Assembly (NCBI GenBank): GCA_035041965.1
Contig: JAPYMA010000758.1
Coordinates: 186,001 to 250,000, forward strand
From: Anisakis pegreffii
Lineage: Eukaryota; Nematoda; Chromadorea; Rhabditida; Anisakidae
Reading direction: 5' to 3'
DNA: 64,000 nt
In this document: positions 1 through 11,951 of the stretch, piece after piece
How the letters are laid out: each line of letters opens with the position of its first letter
How positions within the stretch are numbered: position 1 is the first letter of the stretch
Program-made: the position numbers and the translations under genes
Notes under the pieces: generated by a model
Told to the model about the DNA's origin: nothing
Databases searched by the model: none
What the model saw: only the letters and a program-made list of their open reading frames with translations

Positions 1-565
1 GTTTGTAGGTATGCACAAATGTTTTGCAGTTGTATTCGCATCATGCAATAATACTATAAGGTATGTGTGAATCGAATAAATGACATTGTCTATTAAATAG
101 TTCAGTTATACGAGCAGTTCTTAAGGATATTCAGTCGACTGTAATTGATGTGTTAAGAAAGTTGAGTGAATAAGAAAGAGGAAAAGAGCACAGCACAACT
201 AAACTAACAGCTTCGGCGGGTGCTATGTATCGTTTTTGGTGATGTCGCCATGGTACGAATAGTCTAAGAAAGTGGGCCGGTGAACGACCGTAATGAGACG
301 AGAACGAGGTCAAGGCGTGGTATATGATCAGTAAGGAAGAAGATGGTGACAACTTTGTGTGCAATAACGCCGCTACCTACCCACCATTCTAATAAACATC
401 AAATCAAAGAGATCAGATCACATTCATCCGTCTATCATCCACACACATAGACACGACGTACACAAATCTTGTTACTACTGATCAGTCGGTGTGCTTGCTA
501 CCTTCCAAGGTAGAGATAGATATTCATCCAACTACCGTTATTTTTATTCAACTCTGGCTCAATTA
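1..565. other. 5' flank of the PAN/ZP gene
   Basis: No convincing coding exon is visible. The stretch lies upstream of the first ATG of the NOAH-like gene and presumably holds its promoter and 5' leader. The reading frame is open upstream of the ATG back to a GTG at 491, but the signal peptide begins at the ATG at 566, so the upstream frame is treated as leader. Confidence 0.4.
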
Positions 566-3500
566 ATGAGGCAGCATTTATCAGCGGTTATGTTAGCGTT
601 ACTTCTGTCAATTCTGTTCATTGCTCATCCGTCGAAAGCAGTCTTCGAATGTGGTAATCATGAAACCACGGCTTTTGTCCGAATCGCTCGTGCTCGTTTA
701 GACGGCACTCCAGTTGTGATCTCAACCGCAGGTCATGATCTTACTTGCGCGCAGTATTGTCGCAACAATATTGAGCCCACTACTGGTGCACAACGTGTTT
801 GTGCTTCATTCAATTTTGATGGTCGTGAAACTTGTTACTTCTTCGACGACGCGGCCAGTCCAGCTGGTACTTCGGATCTGGCCAAAAACCCATCTGGAAA
901 TAATTTCTACTATGAGAAGACGTGCATTCCGGGTGTATCTGCACATGAGGCATGCACCTATCGCTCATTCTCATTCGAACGAATTCGAAAAACGACTCTC
1001 GAAGGTTTCGTCCGTAAATCTGTGCAGGTTGGCCGATTCATATCAAAATCAAATGAATTTTATGTCTGTTCGTCGACTGATCAACACATAATAGAGGCCT
1101 CACTTCATGATACAATTAGTAAATGCCGGTGATCACACACCAGTTTTACGCAATACTCAACGAAATAAGAGCGTTCGATGACCATCGACGAGAAATCGCT
1201 ATAATACGATCGCATCAGAATAATTTTGCTAATTTCATATGCTACTGTAAAACGAGAATTTTGTCATGCAACAAAGCACAATTATTAATTCGTAAAAGTT
1301 TCGATACGAATGTTTCAGGTTGCCTCACGTGAACAATGTTTGGCCGCATGTCTAAAAGAGGATGAATTCGTGTGCCGATCGGTGAATTACAATTACGATA
1401 CTTACCTCTGTGAACTGTCCACTGAAGACCGACGCTCCAAACCGACTCATTTACGACAAAACGAAGCGCCTGTTGACTACTACGATAACAACTGCCTCAG
1501 TCGTAAGTTACTTCGCTCGCGCACCTCTCAAAATCTCTTCATATCGCCCAATCGATGAGAATTTGATATCCATCCATGCAATAGTTTGCCGTTGATTAGA
1601 ACAACTGGAATTGCAGGTCAAACTCGGTGTGGTGAATCGGGCGGAAATTTGGTGTTCGTGAAAACGACAAATTTCGAAATCCATTTCTACGATCATACAC
1701 AATCAGTGGAAGCACAGGAGTCGTTCTGTTTGCAGAAATGCTTAGACTCACTGAACACATTCTGTCGATCGGTTGAATTCAGTCCCACTGAGAAGAACTG
1801 TATTGTCAGCGATGAGGACACCTTTTCGAGAGCTGACCAACAGGGTCAGGTTCAGGGCAAAGATTACTATGAACCGATCTGTGTTGCTGGTTGGTTTTTT
1901 GCGTTACTTCTATTTATTTCATTATTTCTTCATCGAAATTTCTGAAGTGAAATTTAAATGTTTAAAAATGTTTCTTCTTCGCTCATTTGACTCAAAACTC
2001 AGTGACCTAAATATTGTGAGGAGATCGCACTTCATTAATTCTCATTTGGATTCTTTAATCTAATTAGATGATTCATTTAAACAGCAGTTATTCCATCTGT
2101 TATGCAATAGTTGGTTATCTTTCGGCGTGTGCGTGTGTGTATGCACGCATTGAAAATTTACGATTGAAAATATGACCTCAATGACCTTGAAACACTTTTG
2201 TTGTTTAGATTCAACTGCTTATCTCTGAACAAATCCAGTTTCTTTTGCAATTAGATCATCGTCAGAGGATGACATAGTCAAAATTTAGTGTGATCTTCCG
2301 AGAGATGTCTTTTAGAGCGCGCAATCGCATTTTACAACAGATTTTTCTGTTGAGCTATTCTCAATCTTCTTCCCACATCTTTTAGCCGTCAGCAAATGGA
2401 AATTTTTTTTCACCGTTATATAATAATATTTAGAAATCATTGAGCAGTAAAGGAGAGTAGCCCAAAACCTCTGTGCTCTAGCCAAATCAATAAGCGAAGT
2501 TACAATTTCATGAAGATAGATAATTCCCACAACTACTCTGAACAGTCGTTGGACAAGTGTTCAATTGATCAATCGGAATGTATTTTCGGGCTCCTTTCGA
2601 GTCCCTCTCCCCAGAAATCATTGGGCAATATGGGAGAGTAGCCCAAAACCTCTGTGCTTGCCAGATCAATAATCCTAGTTCGAATTTCATAAAGACAGAT
2701 GATTCCCAACGCTATTATCGCTAGTTGCTATTATCGTCGAAAGAAGAATGCCAAGGAAGGAAGAATGTGATATTGGTGATAACAGAGAGGCATAAACTTA
2801 TAATGAGTTGAATTGCTGATTAAAGAAATAGATGATTCCCAACGCTATTCCCGTAAGCTGCGCGGAAGGAATGATGCCAAGGGAGAAAGAATGTGATATT
2901 AGTGATATTGGTGATATCAGAGAGTCTTGAACTCTAAATGAGTTTGAGTTGTTGGATTTGCTGATTAAATAAATAATATCAGACATCATTAAGCACATTT
3001 TTAATATTTCTCGCAATGAAGTTTGATATTTCGTCCATGTTGACTGCGAGTATTTTGATAATGAGATTTTGACACAGTTCTGTGATTGTGAGCAGTTGAA
3101 CAGCGTAGTCGTCGTATGTTGTAGTTTATCAAGAAATAGGGCATTTCATTGGTGCTCAACCGATCTCATTCGATCATTCCTTCAGTTATGTATCTTAATT
3201 AGGTATAAGTCCTAGATAAAGCTTGAACGAAGAACGACAATAGAAATGAGTCATCATTTGATTATTCATCCCATTATCGGATAGCAATGAGTGTTTGCAT
3301 GAGATGCCTTGATTTCGACTTTTCAATCTTGCTTGCGATTTCGAGATTCATTCTCTGAAAAGTCTCGCGATTCAGAGATTTGATAGAACTATACAGTTTT
3401 GGTAATTTACTCATCTTGAATTACACATCAGTCATTCTGAGTTCATTCATATTCAGTAATATTTGTTTTTTACCATCGAATAAATTGATAAATCATTATA

Positions 3501-6327
3501 TAATAGCGCCATTTAACTTTCGTTTTCCAGAGAGTAGTGAAGGATATCTTTCAAACTTTATCATTCTTTTTAGTGCCGGCTTTATCTCGGCATTGAAAAA
3601 TGATCGCCAGACTGCAAAATAGTCGGGATATTATTAATCGCATTATCCCTATCAAGCGCACAATGTTCCAAGCTGAAATCGAACTTGGTTGCCGAGAAGA
3701 AGTGTGGTGTGCATATCATATGAATGATCTGCTAAACAATATGAATAAATTGTTCGAATCGCCCGATTTACCATTCTGCACTAAATTCATTTTGCTAAAA
3801 ATTTCAGCTGATTTGAGCTCGTCGACTTGTCGACAACAAGCCGCATTCGAGCGATTCATTGGCAGTCAAATAGAAGGCGATCCAGTGGCATCTGCTCAAG
3901 GAGTGACTGTATCGGACTGCATTTCACTGTGCTTCCAGAATCTGAACTGTAAGAGTATCAACTATGACCGCACCCAATCCACCTGCTACATCTATGCTGT
4001 TGGACGTGTTGACGCCAATATTAAATCCAACCCGTCAACGGATTTCTACGAATTCAACTGTGGTAATTTGCTCTCATTTGATCATAAAATTGTGCACACA
4101 AAATTTTCTCATTCTCTAAACAAGCTTATTGTTCATCTCCTACTTGATGGTTTCCATGGAATTGACACATAGCAATTTAGTATGATAAAATGTTCAATAA
4201 TCTCGAAATGATTATAAATTTTAGAGTCACAATTTGGTGGCATGGCGTTGTGTACGAATGAGGGAATTCGCTTCATAGTCAACACGAAGGAGCCGTATAC
4301 GGGTGCGATCTATGCAGCCGAACGTTTCAGCACATGCTCACAAGTTGTTGAAAATGCGAAACAAATCTCGATCACATTCCCACCACCAACAATATCCACT
4401 GATTGCGGAACCGTCATCAAGGTTCCGTTACACAGACGATTTGTATGATGTGTGTATGTTCGGTATTGATATGAAATAATGTGTGTGTGTGTGTTCAAGG
4501 ATGGTAAATTGGAAGCACTGGTCGTGGTGTCATTGGATGGTGTATTGCCACATCAAGTAACCACTGAATGGGATCGATTCTATCGCGTCGCTTGTGATAT
4601 TTCCATGGATAAAATGGTCAAAGAAGGCTCTGTTGTTGTCACCACCATCTATGATGCCGGGTAATCATTTCTTATCAATCCTTCTTGCTTAGTCTCACAA
4701 GCAACTCAAAAGTCTGCGATGCCTGAAGTTTTCGCTGTTTCGCGATTATCACTCAAAAATTTTCCCCCAGCAACATAGCATGTATTCGACGATTTTCGTT
4801 CCGTATATGAACTTGTTTGCGTATGAAAACCAAAAAAAGAAGTAATTTTTGCTGAAGGAAATCCAACACCAATTGTTGAAAGCATTAGATTGTGTGAAAA
4901 TAGCACTAAGTATGATAGGAATGAACAAACAAAGGCAAAATGAATAGTTTGCTCAGACTGAGTTCTGAGTTCTTCAATTCGGATCGCATCCAGTGGAACG
5001 GTGCTAACGTGACGAAATGAAATTGAAGTACGGAAAATATGAGTGAATGTATAACAATATTCACTAAACATTGTTTTTTCAACGTTTCATTTTCTTAAAA
5101 TGGAACAAAATGAAAGCATAAGTAAATATTTACGTTTTACACTTCAATTTTCAAACATTTGTCGAAGCTTGCAAAATACTTCCAAATGTGAAGCTAATAT
5201 AACGCATCATTGAACAAATTCGTCAGCACGTAAACTTATTGATGCAAAACTTGCAGAGAAGCGAACACTCAAGTGCTCGAAATGGGAACACCACCTCCAG
5301 TAACGGCGCAACTGTCCTTTATCGATGCCGATGATCAGCCACTTGGCAAAGCCTCTATCGGTGATTCAATACAAATGATCGTCACTTCGGAACAAGCTGG
5401 ACCTCATAATATGATGATAACCGATTGCACGGCGACTCGAGTTGGTGGAGAGGGTGAAGCTGTTCCGTTCACCATTATTGATAATGGGTTAATTTTTCAT
5501 TTGATATTCTTCAATTTTTAAGCATTCATTGAATCTACAGTTGAATTGTACATTTTGCGGTCAATTGCAAACGATTGCTCTTTCAGATGCCCTCGATATC
5601 CAGCATTGGTTGGACCAGTGGAACAAGATTTCGATAAGAACCGTTTGAAATGTGATATGAAAGCATTCAGATTGGATGGTTCTTACGATATTCAGATCAT
5701 GTGCCAGATTATGTTCTGTGCTGGTCCTAATGGATGTCCACCAGTAAGTTGCACAGATTTCAACCGATACGCAATTCGTTTCTATGAAATTGTCATTGAA
5801 ATGTTTGGTTGTATAATACGTAAATGAGATAATTTGCAGAGTAATTGTTTGGATTCGGGTACAAATGAATTGTTTGTATCGCACGGTCGAAAGAAGAGAA
5901 GTATTGCGACGAATCAAACCGAAGAGACACTCTCGGCGATCATTCGGGTATTGGCCAAAGGCGAAGAAGACGATGATGCAGCAGACATTGATCTGCTAAC
6001 GAACGCCAGTAACGCTTTCATTAATGGGTTTGTTTTTCATTCATTCATTCATCCATTTCTCCTCAATCGATATCGTTCATTCACATCCCAAATTTCAACA
6101 CAAGCCTCAGGCGTTCTCAGTTAGGCTTGCGTTGTCCTTCCGGACTGACAATCAGAAATTTGAATGTTTACAGCTCATCATGGGATGATTTGGATATGGT
6201 GTGTATGTCAGAGGTTTGGTTCATCTCATCAATAGTGTCCGTATCACTGGTATGTCTAATGTTATCTGGGCTTATCGTCGTTTGGGGTTGCAATTCGCTC
6301 AAAGCTTCCTCAAAGTTGCCGTTGTAA
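566..6327 (+). CDS. noah-2: PAN/Apple and ZP domain transmembrane protein, NOAH-2/NompA-like
   Basis: Ten exons: 566-1027, 1319-1502, 1617-1889, 3808-4062, 4225-4421, 4500-4660, 5257-5487, 5587-5743, 5840-6027, 6111-6327. All phases agree and give 774 codons, near the roughly 740 I recall for C. elegans NOAH-2. Residues 1-25 are a signal peptide ending SKA. Four Cys-rich PAN/Apple modules follow (about 29-125, 130-212, 215-300, 308-390), then a ZP domain (about 395-650). A furin-type RKKR lies at 657-660 and one transmembrane helix at about 739-761, with a short tail. This is the order of nematode NOAH-1/NOAH-2 and fly NompA, apical extracellular matrix proteins that attach epidermis and sensory endings to cuticle. 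Cleavage at RKKR would release the ZP polymer subunit. The start is the ATG at the signal peptide; a GTG-initiated extension was rejected. The acceptor of exon 6 is an unusual TTCAAG after a GT run. The exact paralogue (noah-1 or noah-2) is inferred from length and domain count. Confidence 0.9.
2432..2990. repeat. Two nested direct repeats in intron 3 of the PAN/ZP gene
   Basis: A roughly 80-bp unit containing AGTAGCCCAAAACCTCTGTG occurs at about 2432-2525 and again at about 2613-2710, a period near 181 bp. A second unit, with GCCAAGG..AAGAATGTGATATT, occurs at about 2745-2830 and 2869-2975. GATGATTCCCAACGCTATT links the two sets. They are diverged, non-coding and confined to the 1.9-kb intron 1890-3807. 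Confidence 0.7.
3410..3460 (+). repeat. Dispersed repeat copy 1 (intron of the PAN/ZP gene)
   Basis: The segment containing TCATCTTGAATTACACATCA, followed by a looser match up to ATTCAGTA, recurs near 44911-44960 in the same orientation. This points to a repeat family rather than a conserved exon. Confidence 0.6.
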
Positions 6328-6457
6328 ACTGCCATCAATAATGTTGTCGTCGTCGTCATTTAATAATCTCTTTGCAAATGTTTAGTGTGTCATTTGTGTG
6401 TCTGTATCATTGTAGATTTGTGCATTGCATTCATTGTATAATAATAACAGTGATAAT

Positions 6458-6463
6458 AATAAA
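6458..6463 (+). terminator. AATAAA polyadenylation signal for the PAN/ZP gene
   Basis: AATAAA lies about 130 nt after the stop codon at 6327, at a plausible distance for the 3' end of this transcript. Confidence 0.45.
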
Positions 6464-8179
6464 CTAAAGAACATTCCAATGACAATGAGGGCTATCAATC
6501 GAGAAATTCGATGGATCTTATTACTATCGCACCCTTATGCAACTATCGTTTTGCAACAATATCTCAGAATCACTTGATGAGAACGTGTTCAATTCTCCCC
6601 AAAAAATCTCATTCGTTGAATTTTTCTAATGAATATTCATCCGCATTATACATTGAAATCATCCGGCAAAATCTCATGAAATGATCAAGTCTTGTATGAT
6701 GGCATTCCTCGTGTTGCATTCAAAAAGTACTTAAGAAATGGAATCAATTGCACCTTTTGAATGATTATTATTCGGAGTTGTTGAGTGTTTGAATTCGAAG
6801 TTTCATTTTTTTGCATTCTTAGTATTGCGTATAGTAATATACCTTCATAAACTGATGAATATCATTTTGATTTGTTTCAAATGTGAGTGCTGATCAATGA
6901 ACGTGTGTTCGTGATTTAATGTTCCATTTTGAAATTTCTATTGATTCATTGAGATTCGATTTCAATCATACAGAAAGTTAGTGTATTTGAAATCAAAAGA
7001 TGATATTTATGCTTGATTGCATCGTTGAAATTGTTGTATAAAATGCTGTTATTGTTTCTTCTCATTGCATTTTGCCTTCAGACGTATTCGTTAATTTTTT
7101 TTAATTTTCCGAAACGGATAAACACTCCTAAGAAATCCATTCAATCATCCACTTCTCAAAAAAAAAACAGAAGAACAATAGGCAAGAATACGAAAGCAAC
7201 TTGAATATACAAAACTACCAAAAATGATTTTTCGTTCGATACCATCGTTGTATATATCAAGCAATTTGTTGTAGGGGTTTAGATTGATCGAGTCAAAAAT
7301 TGCTATTCAACAAATACTTATTGAAGTTTCGTTGCACTCAAATTAATCTCATTCTGTTGTTATCACCGTTTGAATGACACCAAGCCTGACGAATGTACTG
7401 CCACGACGATTGCACTGCGCAATTCATTAATTTGTTCTATTTTCATACATTTCACTTCACTTTCTCAATATGAGAATCCCTCAATCAACTCAGTACAAAA
7501 ATTACATGCCAAAATGTCAATTATCGGAACTCGAATTAATGATAATTATAAAGACAATAATAGCAAGATAATAATAGCACTAATTAAAATAACAATAGTA
7601 ACAAATGATTAAAATAGTAATAATAATAATACTATTAATAAAAAAAGATAGTAATCAGTTGAACTATTGGAAATGTATCCTTATGTAATGTTTGGTTTGT
7701 TATTTTATCACTTTCGATGTCTTCCTCGTTGCTGCGCTGCAAATATAATACGCTGATGAAAAATAATAGCAGAATGATGAAGTTTTGCGACGCATTCGTT
7801 CTATTAATAATTTTTCGATTTTTTGTTCCGTTCATAATGACTACTGCAACAAACCTGATCTGCCACATTCGATATTACTTCTCAGAAAATTTATCTGATA
7901 TCTTTTTTGTAAAGAAGTTTACATTTGGAAGCATTACATAGGGACAGTGATCCATCGTTGTAATGAAATCAGATGAAGTATGGCCAAGTTGCAATGTGAG
8001 ACGATTTCGTTATGTTTGATATTCTCGTATTGGATAAAAACGTTTCTTTTTGATTGATTCCATTCACACCATTATTATCACCACTTTTCACTTGTTAAAG
8101 ACATCTATCCCGTTCGGTTCATTCAGTGTGCGGAATAATGCCTAATAAAACCAAATGACCTACTCTATCAAACTATCTC

Positions 8180-8392
8180 TCATAATTCGCGCTGCTGATT
8201 CAAGCTTTCGCTTGATAAACTTGATTTCGGCTCAACTATCGTAAACGTTTCGAGTGAAGTGCATGAAGCGATCGATGAATTCAGGTACGTTTCATAAATT
8301 TTGAGCTTTACACATTCTCGTTGCTCATTTTGAATGTCCATAAACTCGATGCGGTAACTTACGCTTTTTACTTCCAATAATGCGATTATCAA
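8180..8392 (-). CDS. Uncertain coding fragment, 70 codons, unknown product
   Basis: The frame reads from ATG at 8392 to a stop at 8180 and stays open upstream of the ATG for at least some 15 codons. Its composition looks protein-like: an acidic/hydrophobic start (FDDELIIALLEV), a mixed middle and a Ser-rich end. A GTAAGT lies inside it, so it may be part of a spliced or decaying gene. No family recognised. Confidence 0.2.
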   Translation of the reverse strand: MIIALLEVKSVSYRIEFMDIQNEQRECVKLKIYETYLNSSIASCTSLETFTIVEPKSSLSSESLNQQREL

Positions 8393-9161
8393 TTCATCGT
8401 CAAACCAGCCGTCTGAACCTTCATCAGTTTTGTGTGGTTGTGTTGATAAACGTGACGATAACTTGGCTATTCAAGTCATTATTCATCCATTTCATTTCAT
8501 ACCAACACAATTCGGCATCGTCCACAGAGCAGTGTATGGCCATCGTGCCTTTTGCATACATAATAATCACTCTCTATTCAGTGCACTTACACTAAGAATC
8601 GCATATTGCCATTACCAGATGCTGCGAAGGAAAATAACAACTCATTGTGAACTCATTAACCATCAACACTCTTTCATTCAATTAAGTCGTAGTAAGTATG
8701 TGAGAAGATGACGGAAGATACCAGTTAGAATACCCGGAAACTTCAGTGATATGTTTTGAAAGCATTACGAAACGAGCTGGTTGTGAGTTGACAAGAGAGT
8801 AGCGAATATGAACATAATATAGCTGATTTGGAATGGAGATAAAAATATAAATGTTGTGGAATATAACTGAGAACATGAAAGGAGAATTTTGAAGAAATAT
8901 GTAAATGATACTTTATGATTATAAAGAGACTTTTGTGTGAATGTTGACAGTGAAGTGTGAGCGGTGATCGATGAAGTTATCAGATATGAATAATTTAGGA
9001 ACAAGCATTCTTATAAAAAATATTCCAGGTTCGATTATTTTATTTGACTTGATAACGTTCATCTAACATATTCTCATATGATGTTAGTCAGTCAAATAAA
9101 AGAGCGATAGTGGATGAGGTTTTGAAAAGAATGAGGATATTTTTGAGAAGGAAATGAGCAA

Positions 9162-9533
9162 TCAAACTGAACGAAGCAAAAACTGTAGTGGGTCGGACAC
9201 GATAGAGTCCAAATCAATTGAAAGTGCCACAAAAAGCCTCGGCTTCATTACCGATAGCGAACGGACATTCCGAAAGCATTTCGAAAGAATCAGTATTAGA
9301 GTGTTGCAAACTTTTACACCATATTGAAGCGATCTAGAATAATTTAAATGCAGACATAAAAACGATGCTAATAAATAACTATATGTGTCCAAAATAAGGA
9401 TATTCTTACCTAATACGGTATCAGCGACTTTGATAAAGAGTTGTCGATAAGAGCGATTCATAACCTTCGAAAATTTGATAAAATCATTGCAGATGAAGTT
9501 ATTTCGTGACTGAATCTCCATCACGTCGTTCAC
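9162..9533 (-). CDS. Uncertain coding fragment, unknown product
   Basis: A 123-codon minus-strand frame. Inside it, a stretch between GATTCAG (acceptor-like, about 9510) and TTAG|GTAAGAAT (donor-like, about 9410) would make an exon of about 100 nt coding for a basic, amphipathic segment. I recognise no family, and no partner exon was found, so it may be chance or a gene remnant. Confidence 0.15.
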   Translation of the reverse strand: MNDVMEIQSRNNFICNDFIKFSKVMNRSYRQLFIKVADTVLGKNILILDTYSYLLASFLCLHLNYSRSLQYGVKVCNTLILILSKCFRNVRSLSVMKPRLFVALSIDLDSIVSDPLQFLLRSV

Positions 9534-10840
9534 AAGAGATGGATTTTAAGTGATAGAAGCGATGTATTGAAGGAATATTTGAATATTTCCAATGAACAAG
9601 TCACGTTTAATTGCTGGAGTTGGGAAAATTATGCGAAGAAATTTGGTGAGAAAAGCATAAAGTTTAGAGCAATTACGATACTGAATGCGCGTGATAGTAA
9701 TATAATGTGCAAATAAGTGGAAAAATTAATGTGAGAATTACTTTTTGCAGCACCGCACTGCACTGTGAGGGCGGAAGGGAAGCATATTGGTTTCTGGTAA
9801 ATGAGTGAATGTTGTGATAGGATTGTTCTGAATGTGATGCAATTGGTTCATATTGCATTCAATTACTCTATGTTGCCCGTGAGACAACTGATATTCAATA
9901 TTGACGTGATATTGGAAGACATGAATGATGAATGAATAAATTCATGAATGACATTGAAATTAAATAAATAAAATTGAAAACAGACACGAAAAAAATATTC
10001 CTTGAATAAAATTGAAACGGCTTTTAGATTACGTTTAAACGATTTTTAGTTACTGACGAAAGAGAGCAAATCTGATAGGTGGTAGTCCAATCGAAAGAAG
10101 TTACTTTGTCCACTCCCACCATAATTTTTTCCCTTTAAATTATCACCTAACATAATATCACCGTATATTGTGTCGAGAGTGGAGGATATGGCCCCTGAAG
10201 AGGGAGTGTGCACATATTTCTAGGTGGCATGTGACAATGCTAGCAGCAATAGTTGTATGAAATTTATGCTTAGTTTATAATAATGGCAGCCAATAAACAC
10301 AATAAATTACACCAGATGGGTTCATCAATTTGATTGGTGAATATTCATTTTTGTCAAACACTCTTTGCTTGGATTCTATTGCTAAAGGGTTTTTATTGGG
10401 ATTCGTTTGAAGGATGTGATTGGAATGTTTGCAGTTGAACGAAGTGTGTGTTGCCTTCATCACTCTGTTCGAATCTAATCCAATCAACTAATCGAAAAAT
10501 AACGAAATCATTGCAAATAAAGAAATCGCCAAACACAACAAACTGAAAATGTGATTTCTGAACGAAACCATATTCCCGTATAAATCAACGAAAATAACAA
10601 ACAGATCATCTCGTACTCAGCTCTGATTCACGCTTCTACTTTAGTTGTTGACAGCCTCATGGAACGTCAACAACACTATCTTTCCCAATTCGCTGTGAGC
10701 ATCAAAAATAACGTTGAACCCTCACTAAAAAGTTGCATTCATCGCAGTCGTTGCTCTGAATATTTCTAAAGTTTGCATTTTTTCGAAAAATTCGAATTTC
10801 GAAATTTTCGAAATTCCTTTCGAAAAAAAATTCAATATAG

Positions 10841-10909
10841 GTTTTAGTTAACTTCCTATTTTTATTTTAAAATATCGTTTTAAAATACAAATAGGAAGTT
10901 AACTAAAAC
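10841..10909. repeat. Hairpin with 32-bp arms
   Basis: GTTTTAGTTAACTTCC at 10841 begins an arm whose inverse complement ends at 10909. The 32-bp arms differ at one position and enclose a loop of about five bases. It could be a very short foldback or MITE remnant, or a hairpin RNA precursor. No gene overlaps it. Confidence 0.75.
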
Positions 10910-11951
10910 ATATATTTAATTAAATGAATGCAACTAAAATTTCACCGGATTGATGTCATTTGCTTTGAGTTGAGTGTTCGATCCGAGCATAATCGTGCTT
11001 TATTGTGCAAGATTTGCGTTTATGCCAATGACATTAGGTGAAAAATGATTGGTCGATTAAGTGTCTCAACGATCCACTTTATCAGTGTTCATGAAACACA
11101 AATAAATGTGCTGTTTGATCTGTTGATCTGTTCTGAGGATATTGTACAAGGAAGCAATTTCATCTTAATTCTTTTAAAATCAGCATATGATCGATCGAAA
11201 ATTTCCAAAATCATCACACAAAGTATCGCCCATGGATACGCGAGTGGTGTTACGAGACATTTGAATCGATTATTCCTCACATCACACTAATATGCTTCTT
11301 TCTTTAGTCAATCATGCACTAACGATTCGAAAGTAATGTCCGAACCCGCTCGGCAACTATTAGTTCCACTCTACCAGTCAATCACTTGCTATTATCACAT
11401 AGATATTTAAATAAAAGCCTGCATAAAACACACCATTCGATTTCAAGTGAGGCTTTCTGCCTGCCATCGGAACCAATGCTCGCTTATCGTTAGTAAAGTT
11501 TTGCTTAAATCCGAATGGTGCATCAGTATCACTGATATCGATGACTGGAAACTGATCCAGTGGATTGATTGATACAAACCGCGATCGATATTTTATTGGT
11601 GAATAATTAGTTTGAACATTCTTAAGACAATATAAGAAACAAACAAGGGGCCGGCAAGTGCATTTCAATCAGCGAATATGTTCTCCAGAAAAATGGGCGG
11701 AGTGAAATGATGTGAGTTGTTTGAGTTAGATGGAAGCATATTCATTGAAGGAGGAATAAGGAGAGCGTAGTGATCATTTGGCCAACGGATTACTAATTAT
11801 TCTGATGATAGTAATAATGAAGTGTTGTTAATTGATAATGACAGCGTTATATGTGACTGCTTGAATAGGATTCAATAATAATGACAATTTTAGAGCGCAA
11901 ACTGAAGACGCCAGCTGGAAGCAGTCAAGCGTTCCAACTATATATTTATTT

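Larger units (their letters stand above)
6464..11951. other. Intergenic region of 5.5 kb
   Basis: No recognisable gene. The content is AT-rich with many short chance frames. Items listed separately are two uncertain minus-strand frames (8180-8392 and 9162-9533) and a 32-bp-arm hairpin at 10841-10909. Just upstream of the GPCR start, a TTTTAG at 11888-11893 could be an acceptor or trans-splice site, because the frame is open from there to the ATG at 11952. Confidence 0.5.

Noticed and set aside
491..565. GTG-initiated N-terminal extension of the PAN/ZP protein
   Set aside because: The downstream ATG at 566 starts a clean signal peptide; 25 extra polar residues would bury it.
7013..7204. Short hydrophobic then basic frame resembling a signal peptide protein
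   Set aside because: It is low-complexity and AT-driven with no splice context, so chance is the simpler explanation.
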